Origin: Effrenium voratum | Taxonomy: Eukaryota; Sar; Dinophyceae; Suessiales; Symbiodiniaceae | Assembly: GCA_963377175.1 (NCBI GenBank) | Contig: CAUJNA010001735.1 | Span: 248,001 to 312,000, forward strand | Reading direction: 5' to 3' | Length of the DNA stretch: 64,000 nt | In this document: positions 19,700 through 29,600 of the stretch, piece by piece | Numbering within the stretch: position 1 is the first letter of the stretch | How the letters are laid out: the number at the start of each line of letters is the position of its first letter | Notes under the pieces: model-generated | What the model was told of the DNA's origin: nothing | What the model saw: only the letters and a program-made list of their open reading frames with translations | Database searches by the model: none | Program-made: the position numbers and the translations under genes

Positions 19700-20300
19700 A
19701 CGTGGTCTTGTTAATTGGTATAAGGGGACTTATAGTCAAGGTTAGCAGAACTAGCAATTGTGTATCTAAGATAACTAGAACTAACTGTAAACAACTAGAA
19801 TAAGTAAAGCTAATTAAAATAACTAGAAATAACTTTTTAGACGGCTTTTTTGCACCTTGTTTTGCAGAAGCGACAAAATGCGGAAATTGCAACGAATTAT
19901 CGAGTTTGGCATAAATCGCAGCCAAAAATGCGCAACTGGCAGTCTGTAAAATCTGTACAGTCATGGAAACACCTAATTGACGCGGCGAATTATTGACAAG
20001 CAGGGGTCCATGGGAGCCTGTGCTTCGCAAGCGTGCTTGTTGATTGAGGGTTCGGTCATCAGATATCTATTTTTTTTTCGCATGTGTGTTTGTCCGTTGA
20101 GTAGCTGCAGTAGGAAGCTTTCGCATCAGCTTTGTGTCTTTGGCAGCCAGGGTTTCCTACATTTGGCTGGGCCAGTTTTCGCCCGGCAGATTTTTTTTGG
20201 CAGCTGCCTCTGCTGAACCCGACTGCGCGCCAACTTTCAGGAAGCAGGACTTACCTGCAGCGGGCTGCTGCAGCTAGAAGCTGACTCTGCAGGCCAGGTC
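19700..20300. other. No supported gene; short AACTAGAA repeats
   Basis: Bases 19745-19835 repeat AACTAGAA-type words irregularly. A stray unit resembling the downstream 84-bp repeat lies at about 20005-20030. Confidence 0.4.
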
Positions 20301-20340
20301 TCAGGCACACCTGGACTCGTTTGCTGCCGCGGGTTTGCGC

Positions 20341-21715
20341 GGCAAGCATTTCAGCAGCCGGATTTTTCATGGGAGCCTTTGCTTCACGTGCAAAGTCTGC
20401 AGAGTGGAACACGCGGGTTTACACGGCGAGCATTTCAGCAGCCGGATTTTTCATGGGAGCCTTTGCTTCACGTGCGATGTCTTTAGAGTGGAACACGCGG
20501 GTTTACACGGCGAGCAGCAGCCGGATTTTTCATGGGAGCCTTTGCTTCACGTGCGATGTCTGTAGAGTGGAATACGCGGGTTTACACGGCGAGCATTTCA
20601 GCAGCCGGATTTGTCACGGGAGCCTTTGCTTCACGTGCGATGTCTTTAGAGTGGAACACGCGGGTTTACACGGCGAGCATTTCAGCAGCCGAATTTTTCA
20701 TGGGAGCCTTTGCTTCACGTGCGATGTCTGTAGAGTGGAACACGCGGGTGTACACGGCGAGCATTTCAGCAGCCGGGTTTTTCACGGGAGCCTTTGCTTC
20801 ACGTGCGGTGTCTGTAGAGTGGAACACGCGGGTTTACACGGCGAGCAGCAGCCGGATTTTTCATGGGAGCCTTTGCTTCACGTGCGATGTCTGTAGAGTG
20901 GAGCGCGGGTTTACACGGCGAGCATTTCAGCAGCCGAATTTTTCATGGGAGCCTTTGCTTCACGTGCGATGTCTGTAGAGTGGAACACGCGGGTTTACAC
21001 GGCGAGCATTTCAGCAGCCGGATTATTCATGGGAGCCTTTGTTCACGTGCGATGTCTGTAGAGTGGAACACGCGGGTTTACACGGCGAGCATTTCAGCAG
21101 CCGGATTTTTCATGGGAGCCTTTGCTTCACGTGCGATGTCTGTAGAGTGGAACACGCGGGTTTACACGGCGAGCATTTCAGCAGCCGGATTTTTCCTGGG
21201 AGCCTTTGCTTCACGCGCGATGTCTGTAGAGTGGAACACGCGGGTTTACACGGCGAGCATTTCAGCAGCCGGATTATTCATGGGAGCCTTGGCTTCACGT
21301 GCGATGTCTGTGGAGTGGAACGCGCAGGTTTACACGGCGGGCATTTCAGCAGCCGGATTTTTCATGGGAGCCTTTGCTTCACGTGCGATGTCTGTAGAGT
21401 GGAACACGCGGGTTTTCACGGCGAGCATTGCAGCAGCCTTTGCTTCACGTGCGATGTCTGTAGAGTGGAACACGTGGGTTTACACGGCGAGCGTTTCAGC
21501 AGCAGGATTTCTTCAAGGGAGCCTCACTTCACACGTGATGTCTGTAGAATGGAACACGCGGGTTTCCACGGCGAGCATTTCAGCAGCAGGATTTTTCATG
21601 GGAGCCTTCACTTTACATGTGATGTCTGTACAATGGAACAGGCTTGCTTCCACGGTGAGCATTTCAGCAGCAGGATTTTTCATTGGAGCCTTCACTTCAG
21701 AATGTTTTTTAATAT
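20341..21715 (+). repeat. 84-bp minisatellite, about 16-17 copies
   Basis: Unit contains GGCGAGCATTTCAGCAGCCG, TTCATGGGAGCCTTTGC and GATGTCTGTAGAGTGG. 84 is divisible by 3, so two frames stay open: one reads SRAMSVEWNTRVYTASIS, the other CFTCDVCRVEHAGLHG. Copies near 20515 and 20850 lack 5 bp, one near 20905 lacks 2 and one near 21047 lacks 1, so the reading frame switches between copies. This argues against a conserved protein. Confidence 0.9.
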
Positions 21716-21848
21716 AGGGAGTGAAACACGTGGTTCGCCGCGACTGGTTCCATGAGGCCTCCGGGCAGCAGCTGCTTCCTGCGTATCTCTGAAAGAAGCT
21801 TTGGCGTCATCCGCTTGCAGAGTTCTAACTATTACCGGAAAATGAGAC

Positions 21849-22111
21849 ACTAAGAGCGGAAAAGAGGGATACTAAGAGCGGAAAAGGAGATACTAAGAGC
21901 GGAAAAAGTAATAGTTCTAGTAGTAGTAGTTCGAAATGCGGCTTCCCTTTTTGGTCTGGCCCCAGAGAGAGGGAATCCGCTTTTCGGGCCCCATTGCCGG
22001 CCAGCACCTCGAAATCCGGATTCCCTTTTTGGTCTGGCCCCAGAGAAAGGGCATTGCCGCCAGCGCCTCGAAATCCGGATTCCACTAGTACTACTACTAG
22101 TACTACTAGTG

Positions 22112-22150
<39 letters not shown>

Positions 22151-22151
22151 G

Positions 22152-22192
<41 letters not shown>

Positions 22193-22193
22193 G

Positions 22194-22235
<42 letters not shown>

Positions 22236-22362
22236 AACTACTGCTACTACTACTACTACTACTATTACTACTACTATTGCTTTTTCCGCTCTTAGTTCAT
22301 TTTTTCCGCTCTTAGTTGCTTTCAGTTTTCCGCTCTTAGTGGCTAATAGTTTTCCGCTCTTA
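21849..22362. repeat. (ACT)n tract flanked by inverted 14-bp clusters
   Basis: Three copies of CTAAGAGCGGAAAA at 21849-21906 face four reverse-complement copies at about 22281-22362. Between them are two direct copies of a TTTTTGGTCTGGCCCCAGAG segment (21945-22080) and about 190 bp of (ACT)n. The Thr-rich and Val-rich frames are repeat artefacts. Confidence 0.85.
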
Positions 22363-22780
22363 TTTCGCGCTCTCCATCCGCTTGTTTCTTTCTGCGAAGT
22401 AGTTGGTTTTGCTTCCCACCTTCCCCCTTTTGACTGCGACAAGTTTCTTTTGGCCAGGATTTTTGTTCTTGACTCCGATCGCAAGTTTCTAGTCTCAGGA
22501 TTTTTCTGCACATGGGCTGCTCCGCAGGAAAGCCGCGGCACATCGCGGCACGTCGCGGCACATTCCACGGGGCCGAATTTTGCAAAAACAACGCTCCGGC
22601 CAAACGCCGCGGCACATCGCGGCACGTTGCTATTTCCGGCGGGGCTTCTGCAACAAAATCCAACCGAAAAAATGCAGGGATCAAATTTCGGGCAGGGACC
22701 GCTGGCACTACTTTGGGGTGAGACAATTGAAACACAAAAGCACCACAAAAAGGCATGGGGAGAAAAGCGGATGTGAGTCC

Positions 22781-23153
22781 ATGGAGGCCAAGCACCGCGC
22801 CTTCAAGAACTGCATTGCGGACAGGGTTGGCCAGTTTGCGGGCCGAGGCATTCCCGCGGCGTCTCCGCCGCGCTTCCTGCTCTCACATGCGCACGAGCTT
22901 GATCAGCACGACGTCTTCCAGTTGGGCCTGCGAAAGCCAACGGAGTGCCCGGCCCTGCGGCAACACTTGCCGCGCGGTGATCAGCATACCTCTTGCGGCC
23001 CAAGAGGCACGCTTGCCGCAAGTTTCGGTCGCTAGCGCCGATGTGCTAAGCACGCGCGACGAAGCCTGCATAGTGCGTGCTTGCTGCGACAACGGCAGCC
23101 TTCTCTTCATCGTGCAAGAGGAGACGGATCAATCTTTGCTGTGCCTGGAGTAA
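22781..23153 (+). CDS. GC-rich coding fragment with a frame change
   Basis: From ATG at 22781 one frame reads MEAKHRAFKNCIADRVGQ, then LLSHAHELDQHDVFQLGL with about 75% GC3. Around 22960-22985 the convincing frame shifts (ISIPLAAQEARLPQVSVAS, then VQEETDQSLLCLE) and ends at TAA 23151-23153. There is no obvious intron at the switch, so a frameshift mutation, a small unrecognised intron or a sequence error are all possible. Base composition is clearly GC-richer than the neighbours. No family recognised. Confidence 0.5.
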
Positions 23154-23734
23154 AAACAAGTCGCAGCGCTTGCGCAGCCATGCCGCGGAAACAGCGCGGC
23201 TGTATAATTACATATTTATCGCGCTGTATTTGTGCAACTGATGTGTATACATATATATATATATACTATTTCTATTTCATAGAGTCAAGCATCTTCTTTT
23301 GCCGAAATGCGCAGCTGAGGCGGCTCAGCTGCGCAGTCACACGAACCAACTGCGCTCCAACAAAATTCAGAACAATCAAAATAAACACTTACAATATAAA
23401 CGTCATCGTTTACGCGTGAAAAACATTGTTGTTTCAAGAACCATGCTCAACAGCTTTTTTCAAGCTACATGCTCTTGGCAGAATTGCCACATTTTCGTCT
23501 AACTAGAACAACTAAAATAACTAACACCGGTAAAATGAGAAGTCAAGTTAAAGCCTTGCTCTAATCAAACCAGCTAGAACCTTAGGCCCAACGCCCCATC
23601 AACCAAACGGCCCTGAGAGCCATTGAGAACCTTTGAGGAGTCACTGGCGGGCTTGAAGGCGGGGTCGCGCGCGCCGGCCGGCCGGCTCTGGGATTCTTTT
23701 TTCTCGAGCCCAGTCCGACTTCTTTGAACCCCAG
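23154..23734. other. No supported gene; short (TA)n
   Basis: A (TA)n tract lies at 23249-23268. The rest shows no exon or element family. Confidence 0.4.
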
Positions 23735-23780
23735 AGAGGTTCTGGGCCTTCCTAAGGGACTCAGACTGGGCCTTTCAAAA
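23735..23780 (+). CDS. Possible short exon before a family B element
   Basis: After TTTGAACCCCAG the frame reads RFWAFLRDSDWAF and meets the B element. Continuity beyond it is off by one base if the duplication is AAAA, so support is weak. Confidence 0.3.
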
Positions 23781-23900
23781 CTAGGTCCCCCAGGATCGTG
23801 CCCTGTCTCACCCCTTTTTTGGGGGAGGGTTCCCCTACTAAATTAGACTATGCATAAAAAAAGGGTACCCTTATTCTAGCCTTTCTACTGGAGAACCTAG
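23781..23900 (+). mobile_element. Family B element, copy 8
   Basis: CTAGGTCCCCCAGGATCGTG to CTGGAGAACCTAG, with AAAA on both sides. Confidence 0.8.
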
Positions 23901-24033
23901 AAAAAGAACCTTAATCCTTACCTTGGGCTACGCAAGGAACCAAAAAGGTCTTCCCTATAGGGATTATGGAAAATCGGATTGGCCAACCCTCCGTTTTTGA
24001 GCAGCCCAAAAGCCATCCTGAGGAGGTACCTGA

Positions 24034-24459
24034 ATGGACCCGGGTCAGCCAGCTGGCGAGCGCTTTGTTTGTCAGCGCCCTCCAATTTCTGTTTCAGCGG
24101 AGTTTTGGGCACGCGCAATGTTTCCGGCGTCAGGGCTTTTATATTTTTGTGCAAACCGCAGTTGTTTTGCCTTTGCACCCGAACCCACAACAGTTGTCAA
24201 TGTGGTCAACTGTCCCCGGCCGATGCTTGCCCGGGCTCTGCTTTTTGGATCATCCAAAAGCAATCTATTCGGAGGAGCCCTGGGTTACTTCACTGCAGTA
24301 AACACGTGTGCACCCATAACGGTTCACATGTGTCACTTTACAATGGACAGATATGGACAGATGTTGTTCGTGAGACCGACCCGAGAATTGGTTCACCTTT
24401 TTACCGCACAATTTACGCAGGAGCTTCAGTCATGTTTTTGCTTTTCTTTTCTTTTTTAA
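24034..24459 (+). CDS. Possible coding fragment
   Basis: 141-codon open frame (MDRYGQMLFVRPTRELVHLF near its end). A second + frame is also open over most of it. No domain recognised. Confidence 0.3.
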   Translation: MDPGQPAGERFVCQRPPISVSAEFWARAMFPASGLLYFCANRSCFAFAPEPTTVVNVVNCPRPMLARALLFGSSKSNLFGGALGYFTAVNTCAPITVHMCHFTMDRYGQMLFVRPTRELVHLFTAQFTQELQSCFCFSFLF

Positions 24460-24689
24460 ACAAGACCCCGGGAACTCTTTTGGGCATTTGTTATACATAT
24501 CTGGTATATGGGCTGATTGACTAATGGAGTATCAGTATCATGGCTCATGTTTGGTTTCTGCTCTGATTGCCTGGAGTATCAGTATCATGACATCTGATTG
24601 ACTTATGGTCTATGGTTCATATGCCCAACATAGTCGATGTCCTCAAATGGTTTATGTCCTCAACCGGACATCTGGTTTCTGGGCTTCAG

Positions 24690-24815
24690 GATCCGAGGCT
24701 TTTAGGCTCCCTGGAAACGCCTTCAACCTCTGAAGTTGGCTCCGGCGAGCTCGACTTGCGTGAGTATCCCCCAGGCTCTGGTGACCAAAGCGGAAGGACA
24801 AATCCCTCTGATTGA
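24690..24815 (+). CDS. Terminal exon, unknown product
   Basis: Starts in phase 0 after TTTCTGGGCTTCAG and runs 42 codons to TGA. Reads DPRLLGSLETPSTSEVGSG, ELDLREYPPGSGDQSG; acidic, Ser/Gly-rich and probably disordered. Confidence 0.55.
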   Translation, partial: DPRLLGSLETPSTSEVGSGELDLREYPPGSGDQSGRTNPSD

Positions 24816-25059
24816 AACGTGGTGATGCCAGAGGCAGATCAGTTTTACCCGGGTCGAGCCACACAGAAAGGCAAGGCCAGCTAAGGGTAGAACAAGCTGA
24901 ATGTCTTCCTCAAGACCGCCCCTTTAACTCTTGAATGCAGGGTTCCTTTTTGACTAAGGCTTAAACCCAGGGCTTCTCCTTTTGGGGGGATGAACCACCC
25001 CTGGGTGTATGTCTACTCTGGGTAGTCGAAAAGCACCCCACTCAAAACACGCGGCGCAG

Positions 25060-25172
25060 GCTTTTCGGTCTCAGCCCAGGTGGTGCCGCTGAGCGACACC
25101 GCTGAGAGAGGCGATGAGACCGTGGTGAATGTGGCGCCTCCGTCTGCGAGAGAGAAAGTCATGTGCCAATGA
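25060..25172 (+). CDS. Candidate terminal exon
   Basis: After GCGGCGCAG the frame reads FSVSAQVVPLSDTAERGDE, TVVNVAPPSAREKVMCQ and stops at TGA, with high GC3. A family G element follows at 25183. Confidence 0.5.
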
Positions 25173-25182
25173 ATTTGACTGG

Positions 25183-25273
25183 GCCTAAACCCCCAAACTG
25201 CCAACTTACAAATGGGTAGTGCCCCATAATTATGGGGTGATGTCCCTTTTTGTCATGGTAGTCTGAGGGTCCA
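25183..25273 (+). mobile_element. Family G element, copy 3
   Basis: GCCTAAACCCCCAAACTG, GGGTAGTGCCCCATAATTAT, end TAGTCTGAGGGTCCAGG. Confidence 0.65.
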
Positions 25274-25618
25274 GGAACACGGTGGGTATAACTTCTCGTG
25301 TAAATGATGTCTACCCAACGTTGGGCAAAATGAACCGCGACGGTCACCGCGCTTTGCGACGTCATGCAAAACTCCCTGGTGAGGCATTTCTTACGTCAGC
25401 AACGGTCTTCACTTACCATCATGTACTGCAGGGGGGATGTCATAGGTCACACAAGCTCCAAATATGCCCTAAAGGCAACCATAAGGCAACCTTAGCTTAA
25501 GCTCATCTGCGCCGGCCATTTGTCAATTTGTTGGTCATGTCGCTTGGAGAAGTATGGAGAAGTATGGAGAAGTGGGAAGAACTCAAACCTGACCCGGTCC
25601 TGGGCTTTGGGCCCCTAT

Positions 25619-25731
25619 CATGGTTGTTGTTGGGAAACATTTTGTATTTTTCCTATTGTGGTTGAGTTGTTTTGAAATCCCACCACTTGAGTGCCAAAAA
25701 ACATGTTTCTCCCCTTCCAACGTCAACCAAG
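25619..25731 (+). mobile_element. Family A element, copy 3
   Basis: CATGGTTGTTGTTGGG to CAACGTCAACCAAG. CTAT occurs at the left flank and two bases into the right flank. Confidence 0.8.
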
Positions 25732-25823
25732 CACTATGTGAATGAACTGGTTTCTTCTCAGATCCAGGTAACTGAAGGGGGTCACCACAAATGGGAACGG
25801 GAAACCTGTCATGCCAGGATGTG

Positions 25824-25896
25824 GCTGGTGCAGGGGATCGAACCCATCACCATCCGCTTGCGAAGCGCATACTCTACCAACTGAGCTTAAGAGGCC
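25824..25896 (-). pseudogene. tRNA-like sequence, degenerate (CGC anticodon loop)
   Basis: On the minus strand: acceptor GCCTCTT, D-arm GCTCAGTTGGTAGAGT, a 7-nt anticodon loop TTCGCAA with 4 of 5 stem pairs, and a T-loop GGGTTCGATCCCC (B-box). The acceptor stem pairs at only about 3 of 7 positions and the T-stem at 3 of 5. Read as a tRNA-derived pseudogene. Confidence 0.55.
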
Positions 25897-26063
25897 GTGC
25901 GAGGTCTGCGGCGCGTCTAGTGGATGAGTCGTAGGCGAACTTCCGCAGCAAGCTTAGAAGGCGCAACGGCCGCCACGACTCATCCAGACGAGGCGCGGAC
26001 AGCTACATTGCCCTTCACGCGCCTCGCAAGGCCTCTTTAGCGCAGTTGGTAGAGCATGCGCTT
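25860..26063. repeat. Long imperfect palindrome with tRNA 5-prime halves at both ends
   Basis: Left arm (25860-25943) and right arm (25975-26063) are inverted copies: GAAGCGCATACTCTACCAAC faces GTTGGTAGAGCATGCGCTTC, and GTGGATGAGTCG faces CGACTCATCCAGACG. The right arm has an extra segment of about 20 bp. Confidence 0.7.
26030..26063 (+). pseudogene. tRNA 5-prime half
   Basis: GGCCTCTTTAGCGCAGTTGG then TAGAGCATGCGCTTC: acceptor and D-arm only. No T-arm or B-box follows. Confidence 0.5.
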
Positions 26064-26373
26064 CCCCATAGGAGGCTCTTGTAAACTGTGCGGCCTGTTT
26101 TTTTCCTTTTTTTTTCTCCAAGAACTGCCTCAGAGGCACCTGTGGTCCAGTGGATTCCGCCCCTTTTCTTCATGTGAACCAACCCAAAAAAGAACGCGCT
26201 TTGTTTGTCCCATGGCCAGCTGGCATCTGAGGCACTGTAAGTCTTGCACTTTTGCCAGCGTCGCAGGTTGATGCGCGTTGGACCCTGAAACACCCTTTAA
26301 TCATGAAATCCCTTTTACGAGGGGAGACTCTAGTGGCTTCCATCCCTCATTTCGAACCCAGGAGAAGTCTTAG

Positions 26374-26580
26374 CGCGCAGAGCGTCGGTGCCCCGAGGTG
26401 AGTGTTGCCGGCAAAAAGTGGCAGGTGCTGGACAAAAAGCTACCGGACGTGTCCGATACTTTGGCTGCAAGCGGGGCGTGGAAAAAAGGATTGCCACTCA
26501 CTGGTCCACCCAGTAGCCGGGATATCTCCGGGAGAACTGGCAGTCTCAAGATCCTTTCGCAACTTGGTTTGAAAAGTTGA
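26374..26580 (+). CDS. Terminal exon, unknown product
   Basis: Opens after GAGAAGTCTTAG and runs 69 codons to TGA. Lysine-rich, soluble: GKKWQVLDKKLPDVSDTLAA, later GRTGSLKILSQLGLKS. No family recognised. Composition and a single clean frame make this one of the better coding calls. Confidence 0.6.
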   Translation, partial: RAERRCPEVSVAGKKWQVLDKKLPDVSDTLAASGAWKKGLPLTGPPSSRDISGRTGSLKILSQLGLKS

Positions 26581-26653
26581 TGGGTTCCAGGCTTTAGTTC
26601 ACATCTCACTCAGTGAAACCCATCTAAATTCGTGCAAAAAATGAACAGAGAGA

Positions 26654-26992
26654 TTGCCACCGCTTGGATTGCCATATGTGACTGTGCCAAGGCACAGAGT
26701 AATCGGGGAGCCGGCTCACACAAGAAAAGCCCGCCTCATTCGGCAGCTTTTTTTTTCAGCTAGCTGTCCAGAAACAAGTTGCGGTGTTGCAACTAGTTCC
26801 ATTGGGTGTGTTGGCTTTAATGGGAGTCCCTTTGGTGGACACCATTGGGAGATTCTTGTCCGCCAACCACTGCTGAAGGGTTCTCTATTGACATGGTTTA
26901 GCCCTTTGACGGCATTTTCATGGTTGAGGCTGAGCTCGTGGGTGCTTGAGTTGATGGATGTCAGATCAAGGAACACGCTTAAGGCCCGCTGA
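26654..26992 (+). CDS. Possible coding fragment
   Basis: Open for 113 codons to TGA (PRHRVIGEPAHTRKARLI, later LELMDVRSRNTLKAR). May include unrecognised intron sequence. Confidence 0.35.
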   Translation: MPPLGLPYVTVPRHRVIGEPAHTRKARLIRQLFFSASCPETSCGVATSSIGCVGFNGSPFGGHHWEILVRQPLLKGSLLTWFSPLTAFSWLRLSSWVLELMDVRSRNTLKAR

Positions 26993-27214
26993 GCACCCGT
27001 AAAACGAAAATTCGGCCGCCTTTTGGTATTTCTTCGGGATGTGTTTTGTTTATGTCAAGAGCCAAAGGGTGACCACCTTTCATACTATCCTTCCATTTGC
27101 TTAATAATATATGTTTGTTTTCCCCTGTTGGTTTTAAAGGGAATCTATCTATCACTGCTGGATTTTCTTTTTCCGGGGGTCTTAACCAAATGGAAGTATC
27201 CAGGTCCGTCGCTA
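26993..27214 (+). CDS. Exon interrupted by a family D introner
   Basis: The left part to 27089 reads RKFGRLLVFLRDVFCLCQEP then KGDHLSY. Removing D1 and one TATC gives YPGPSL, ending at the strong donor GTAAGT (27215). The TGA at 26990-26992 bounds the open frame upstream. Confidence 0.55.
27090..27196 (+). mobile_element. Family D introner, copy 1
   Basis: CTTCCATTTGCTTAATAA to CTTAACCAAATGGAAG. TATC on both sides (27086-27089 and 27197-27200). Frame continues across it. Confidence 0.85.
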
Positions 27215-27438
27215 GTAAGTTCCCTACATTGATGTTTTTGTTGAAGGACCCTATTCAAGGATATTGAAACGGAAGCCAAAGGGTGAGTCTCCAATTTGCC
27301 AAAGGTGGACAGCTTAAGTGGTGTTTTCACAGCGAAGGGTTACATTTTGGGTGTGTTTGAAAACCAAGCCAAAGGGAGCCAAACACATCTTCTAAGTTTT
27401 CCCTGTCTTCCCCCCCCACCCACGCCTGTATCTTCCCT

Positions 27439-27556
27439 TGGTGGCTCCCAGCCATCCCCTCAGCTTTTTAGCCTTTTAGTGTTTAGTGGTAGTTTCCGAA
27501 CTTAGCCCACGAAAAGTTACACACTTGTAGCGGGGGATCCGAAAACGGGCAGCCCA
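27439..27556 (+). mobile_element. Family E element, copy 3
   Basis: GGTGGCTCCCAGCCATCCC to AAACGGGCAGCCCA. It is followed by a 28-nt C/T tract (27557-27585) ending CCCAG, so the intron appears to extend past the element. Confidence 0.75.
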
Positions 27557-27585
27557 GTTCCTTCCCTGTCCTTCCCCCTTCCCAG

Positions 27586-27667
27586 TCAGCCTCGTGCTGG
27601 ACAGCATCCCTTTCGTGGTGCCGCCCCGAAGCAACCCGAGGACCGCGTCTTCGCCGGAGCGGTTCTC
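27586..27667 (+). CDS. Candidate exon, very high GC3
   Basis: After TTCCCCCTTCCCAG reads SLVLDSIPFVVPPRSNP, RTASSPERFS, with nearly all third positions G or C, then TAG at about 27668 or a donor TAG-GTCGTG. Confidence 0.5.
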
Positions 27668-28049
27668 GTAGGTCGTGTGCTGCGCCATGGCAGGAAGTGG
27701 ATGTTTGCTTGAGCTTTTTTTCTGGAAGCCTGATGAGTTGTTGTTTTTTGTGTTTTTTTTTGGGGGGGGGGGAGGTTGAAGTGGAGAATTTGTTGTGGTT
27801 GCTTTGTTTTGTGGGGGGGTTCTCAAAGTTACTTTGAGAGTGTGGAATTCAAACCACCTGCGTCATTTTCAGGATGTCATGTTAATGCACAATATGATTT
27901 CAGAGTCATTTTTTGTGTGACCCATCTTTGCGGTTCCGAGGCGTTGGTGAATCCCTCCTGGGACGCAGGTATCCCACCCTTCAACCGCTGCCGCAACAAA
28001 ATGACCTGGACAAGGCCCCCGCATTATCACTCCCTCGACTTCCCCCGCA

Positions 28050-28210
28050 ACCACCAGCACTACCACCGCCGCCGCCCCCGCCACTGCCACCGCGCCCGCC
28101 ACCACCACCACCACCACAACCACAACCACAAAAGCAAGAACAAGCACAACCACCACCACAACCAACACCACAACATAACAACAACCACAAGCACAAGCAC
28201 CAGCCACTAC
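28050..28210. repeat. CCACCACAACCACAA low-complexity tract
   Basis: About 160 bp of CCA/CAA/CCG triplets. Long His- or Pro/Gln-rich open frames are repeat artefacts. Confidence 0.85.
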
Positions 28211-28230
28211 AGCTGCAACTACCACTCCAG

Positions 28231-28414
28231 GTCACTGAATGGGATTTTGGTGGACGTGGCAGAGAAGTACTTGGCGCAAGTTGGGCCACTTGGGCCTGCG
28301 ATTCAGATCGCCGTTTGGAGGTTGGAAGGGACCTGTTCCCGGAGAACCAGATGTGCTTGTGAAGGGGGAGCTGCTCTGCGCTACCGATCGGAGTTCGGGT
28401 TCGGGACATTGTAG
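28231..28414 (+). CDS. Terminal exon, unknown product
   Basis: Begins after ACTACCACTCCAG and reads SLNGILVDVAEKYLAQVG, PLGPAIQIAVWRLEG, ending at TAG. The upstream CCA/CAA tract would be the intron polypyrimidine-poor end, which is unusual. Confidence 0.5.
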
Positions 28415-28454
28415 GCACCCACAGAACCTGCGATTTCAGCGTGGCCGAACAAAG

Positions 28455-28565
28455 ATGCCTTCGAGTTTGTGCCCGCCCGCCCTCCAAGCGTTTTTGGCCC
28501 TCATCGCGATTTCCATTCTTGCCATTGCGTGCCACCACTTCTTGGTTACTCGTAGGAATGTTTGA
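28455..28565 (+). CDS. Possible short membrane segment exon
   Basis: 37 codons from ATG to TGA including one hydrophobic helix (LQAFLALIAISILAIACHHF). Boundaries uncertain. Confidence 0.35.
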   Translation: MPSSLCPPALQAFLALIAISILAIACHHFLVTRRNV

Positions 28566-28732
28566 GCTACATGGTCCAAATCATGGGTGTCTATTTTTAG
28601 GGTACCCCCAAAAAGAGTGGTTTTTCCTATGGTGTGCCTCTAAAACCACACACCGAAAAAAAGAAACAAAAACACACACGAAATAATACACACATCTCCA
28701 AAACGACCCACGCAAGCTTCGCCTTGCCTTAG

Positions 28733-28881
28733 GCCGGATGCCCTGACGGAGCCCATGGCCGAGTTGTGCGTGGGGCGGGCGCTGCATCTGCGCGTGCTCA
28801 AAGTGGATCACCAGCAGCAGCTGGGGCCTCGATGTCGCCGATCCCTCGAGTCGAGCGCAGCTTGGGCGGATGAACTGACTG
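28733..28881 (+). CDS. Candidate exon, unknown product
   Basis: After CGCCTTGCCTTAG reads PDALTEPMAELCVGRALHLR, VLKVDHQQQLGPRCRRSLES with about 70% GC3. Family K element starts 15 bp downstream. Confidence 0.55.
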
Positions 28882-28895
28882 ACCCCCGGTTTTTA

Positions 28896-29008
28896 AGTTG
28901 TTCAGTGGCACCCTTTTTCCCCTTTTTTTTGGTGGCTGCCCCACTGAAAATGGTCTTCCCCAAAAAGGGTTCCCTTTTAGCTGTCTGGCCCAAATCCATT
29001 CAGCTCAG
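28896..29008 (+). mobile_element. Family K element, copy 1
   Basis: AGTTGTTCAGTGGCACCC, then CCCCAAAAAGGGTTCCC. The right end is decayed. Confidence 0.65.
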
Positions 29009-29600
29009 GGAGTAGGGCCCCCGGGGACCTGCGACACTCCATGGTGCGTTGGTCGTCCACCAAGCTGTGGTCTCCTCCACAGTGCCCCGCTTTTCGTGTG
29101 CGGGCCCCCCTAGTGGCCTCCCTGCTGTGCCCGTTGTGCTGTTGGCGTGCTGTTCCCCCTTTTTGGTGGTGTCGCCCTTTCCCCTGGCTTGGTCTCTTTC
29201 GTTGATGGCTGCTTCGCTTTGGTCCTGGTGTGTGGATTGCTTTGGTGGGGTTCCGCTGCATGTGCCCATCCCTGCGTTAGGGATGGGCCCTGTTCTTCGG
29301 CCCTCTCCTCTCACTGCATGGTGGCGATTTGATGCCCCAGGTGCCGGGTGCAAACCTCATGGTCCCTCCCCGGGAGTTCCACTTCTGGCATTGATTTATA
29401 CTTTGTGGTGCTGCTGCCCTACATTCCTTGTGGCCTTGGTGATTTTGCCTCTCTGGAGACCTACAGTTGTACAGTGTTTCGGCTTTTTTCTACTACTTGG
29501 GCTTTGCTACATCCTCATCTACCGGACTTGTGGGGTTGATAATCAACCGGTAGGTGCCGACTTTCCTCGGGCCTTTTCGTTTGTTTTCCTCGCCTAGCAG
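29009..29600. other. Open but unassigned sequence
   Basis: A 182-codon hydrophobic + frame and a 117-codon hydrophilic minus frame overlap here. Neither has splice context I can trust. The region ends at the acceptor TCGCCTAGCAG of the next exon. Confidence 0.35.

Noticed and set aside
20341..21715. CxxCxxC...H...H pattern in one frame of the 84-bp repeat, resembling zinc fingers
   Set aside because: The frame shifts between copies through indels that are not multiples of three and the alternative frame is equally open, so the pattern is a by-product of the DNA repeat.
21825..22776. Two long overlapping open frames (307 codons minus, 260 codons plus)
   Set aside because: Most of their length is the (ACT)n tract and its flanking repeats.
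27776..28230. His-, Pro- or Val-rich proteins from the CCA/CAA tract
   Set aside because: Low-complexity translation in several frames and both strands.
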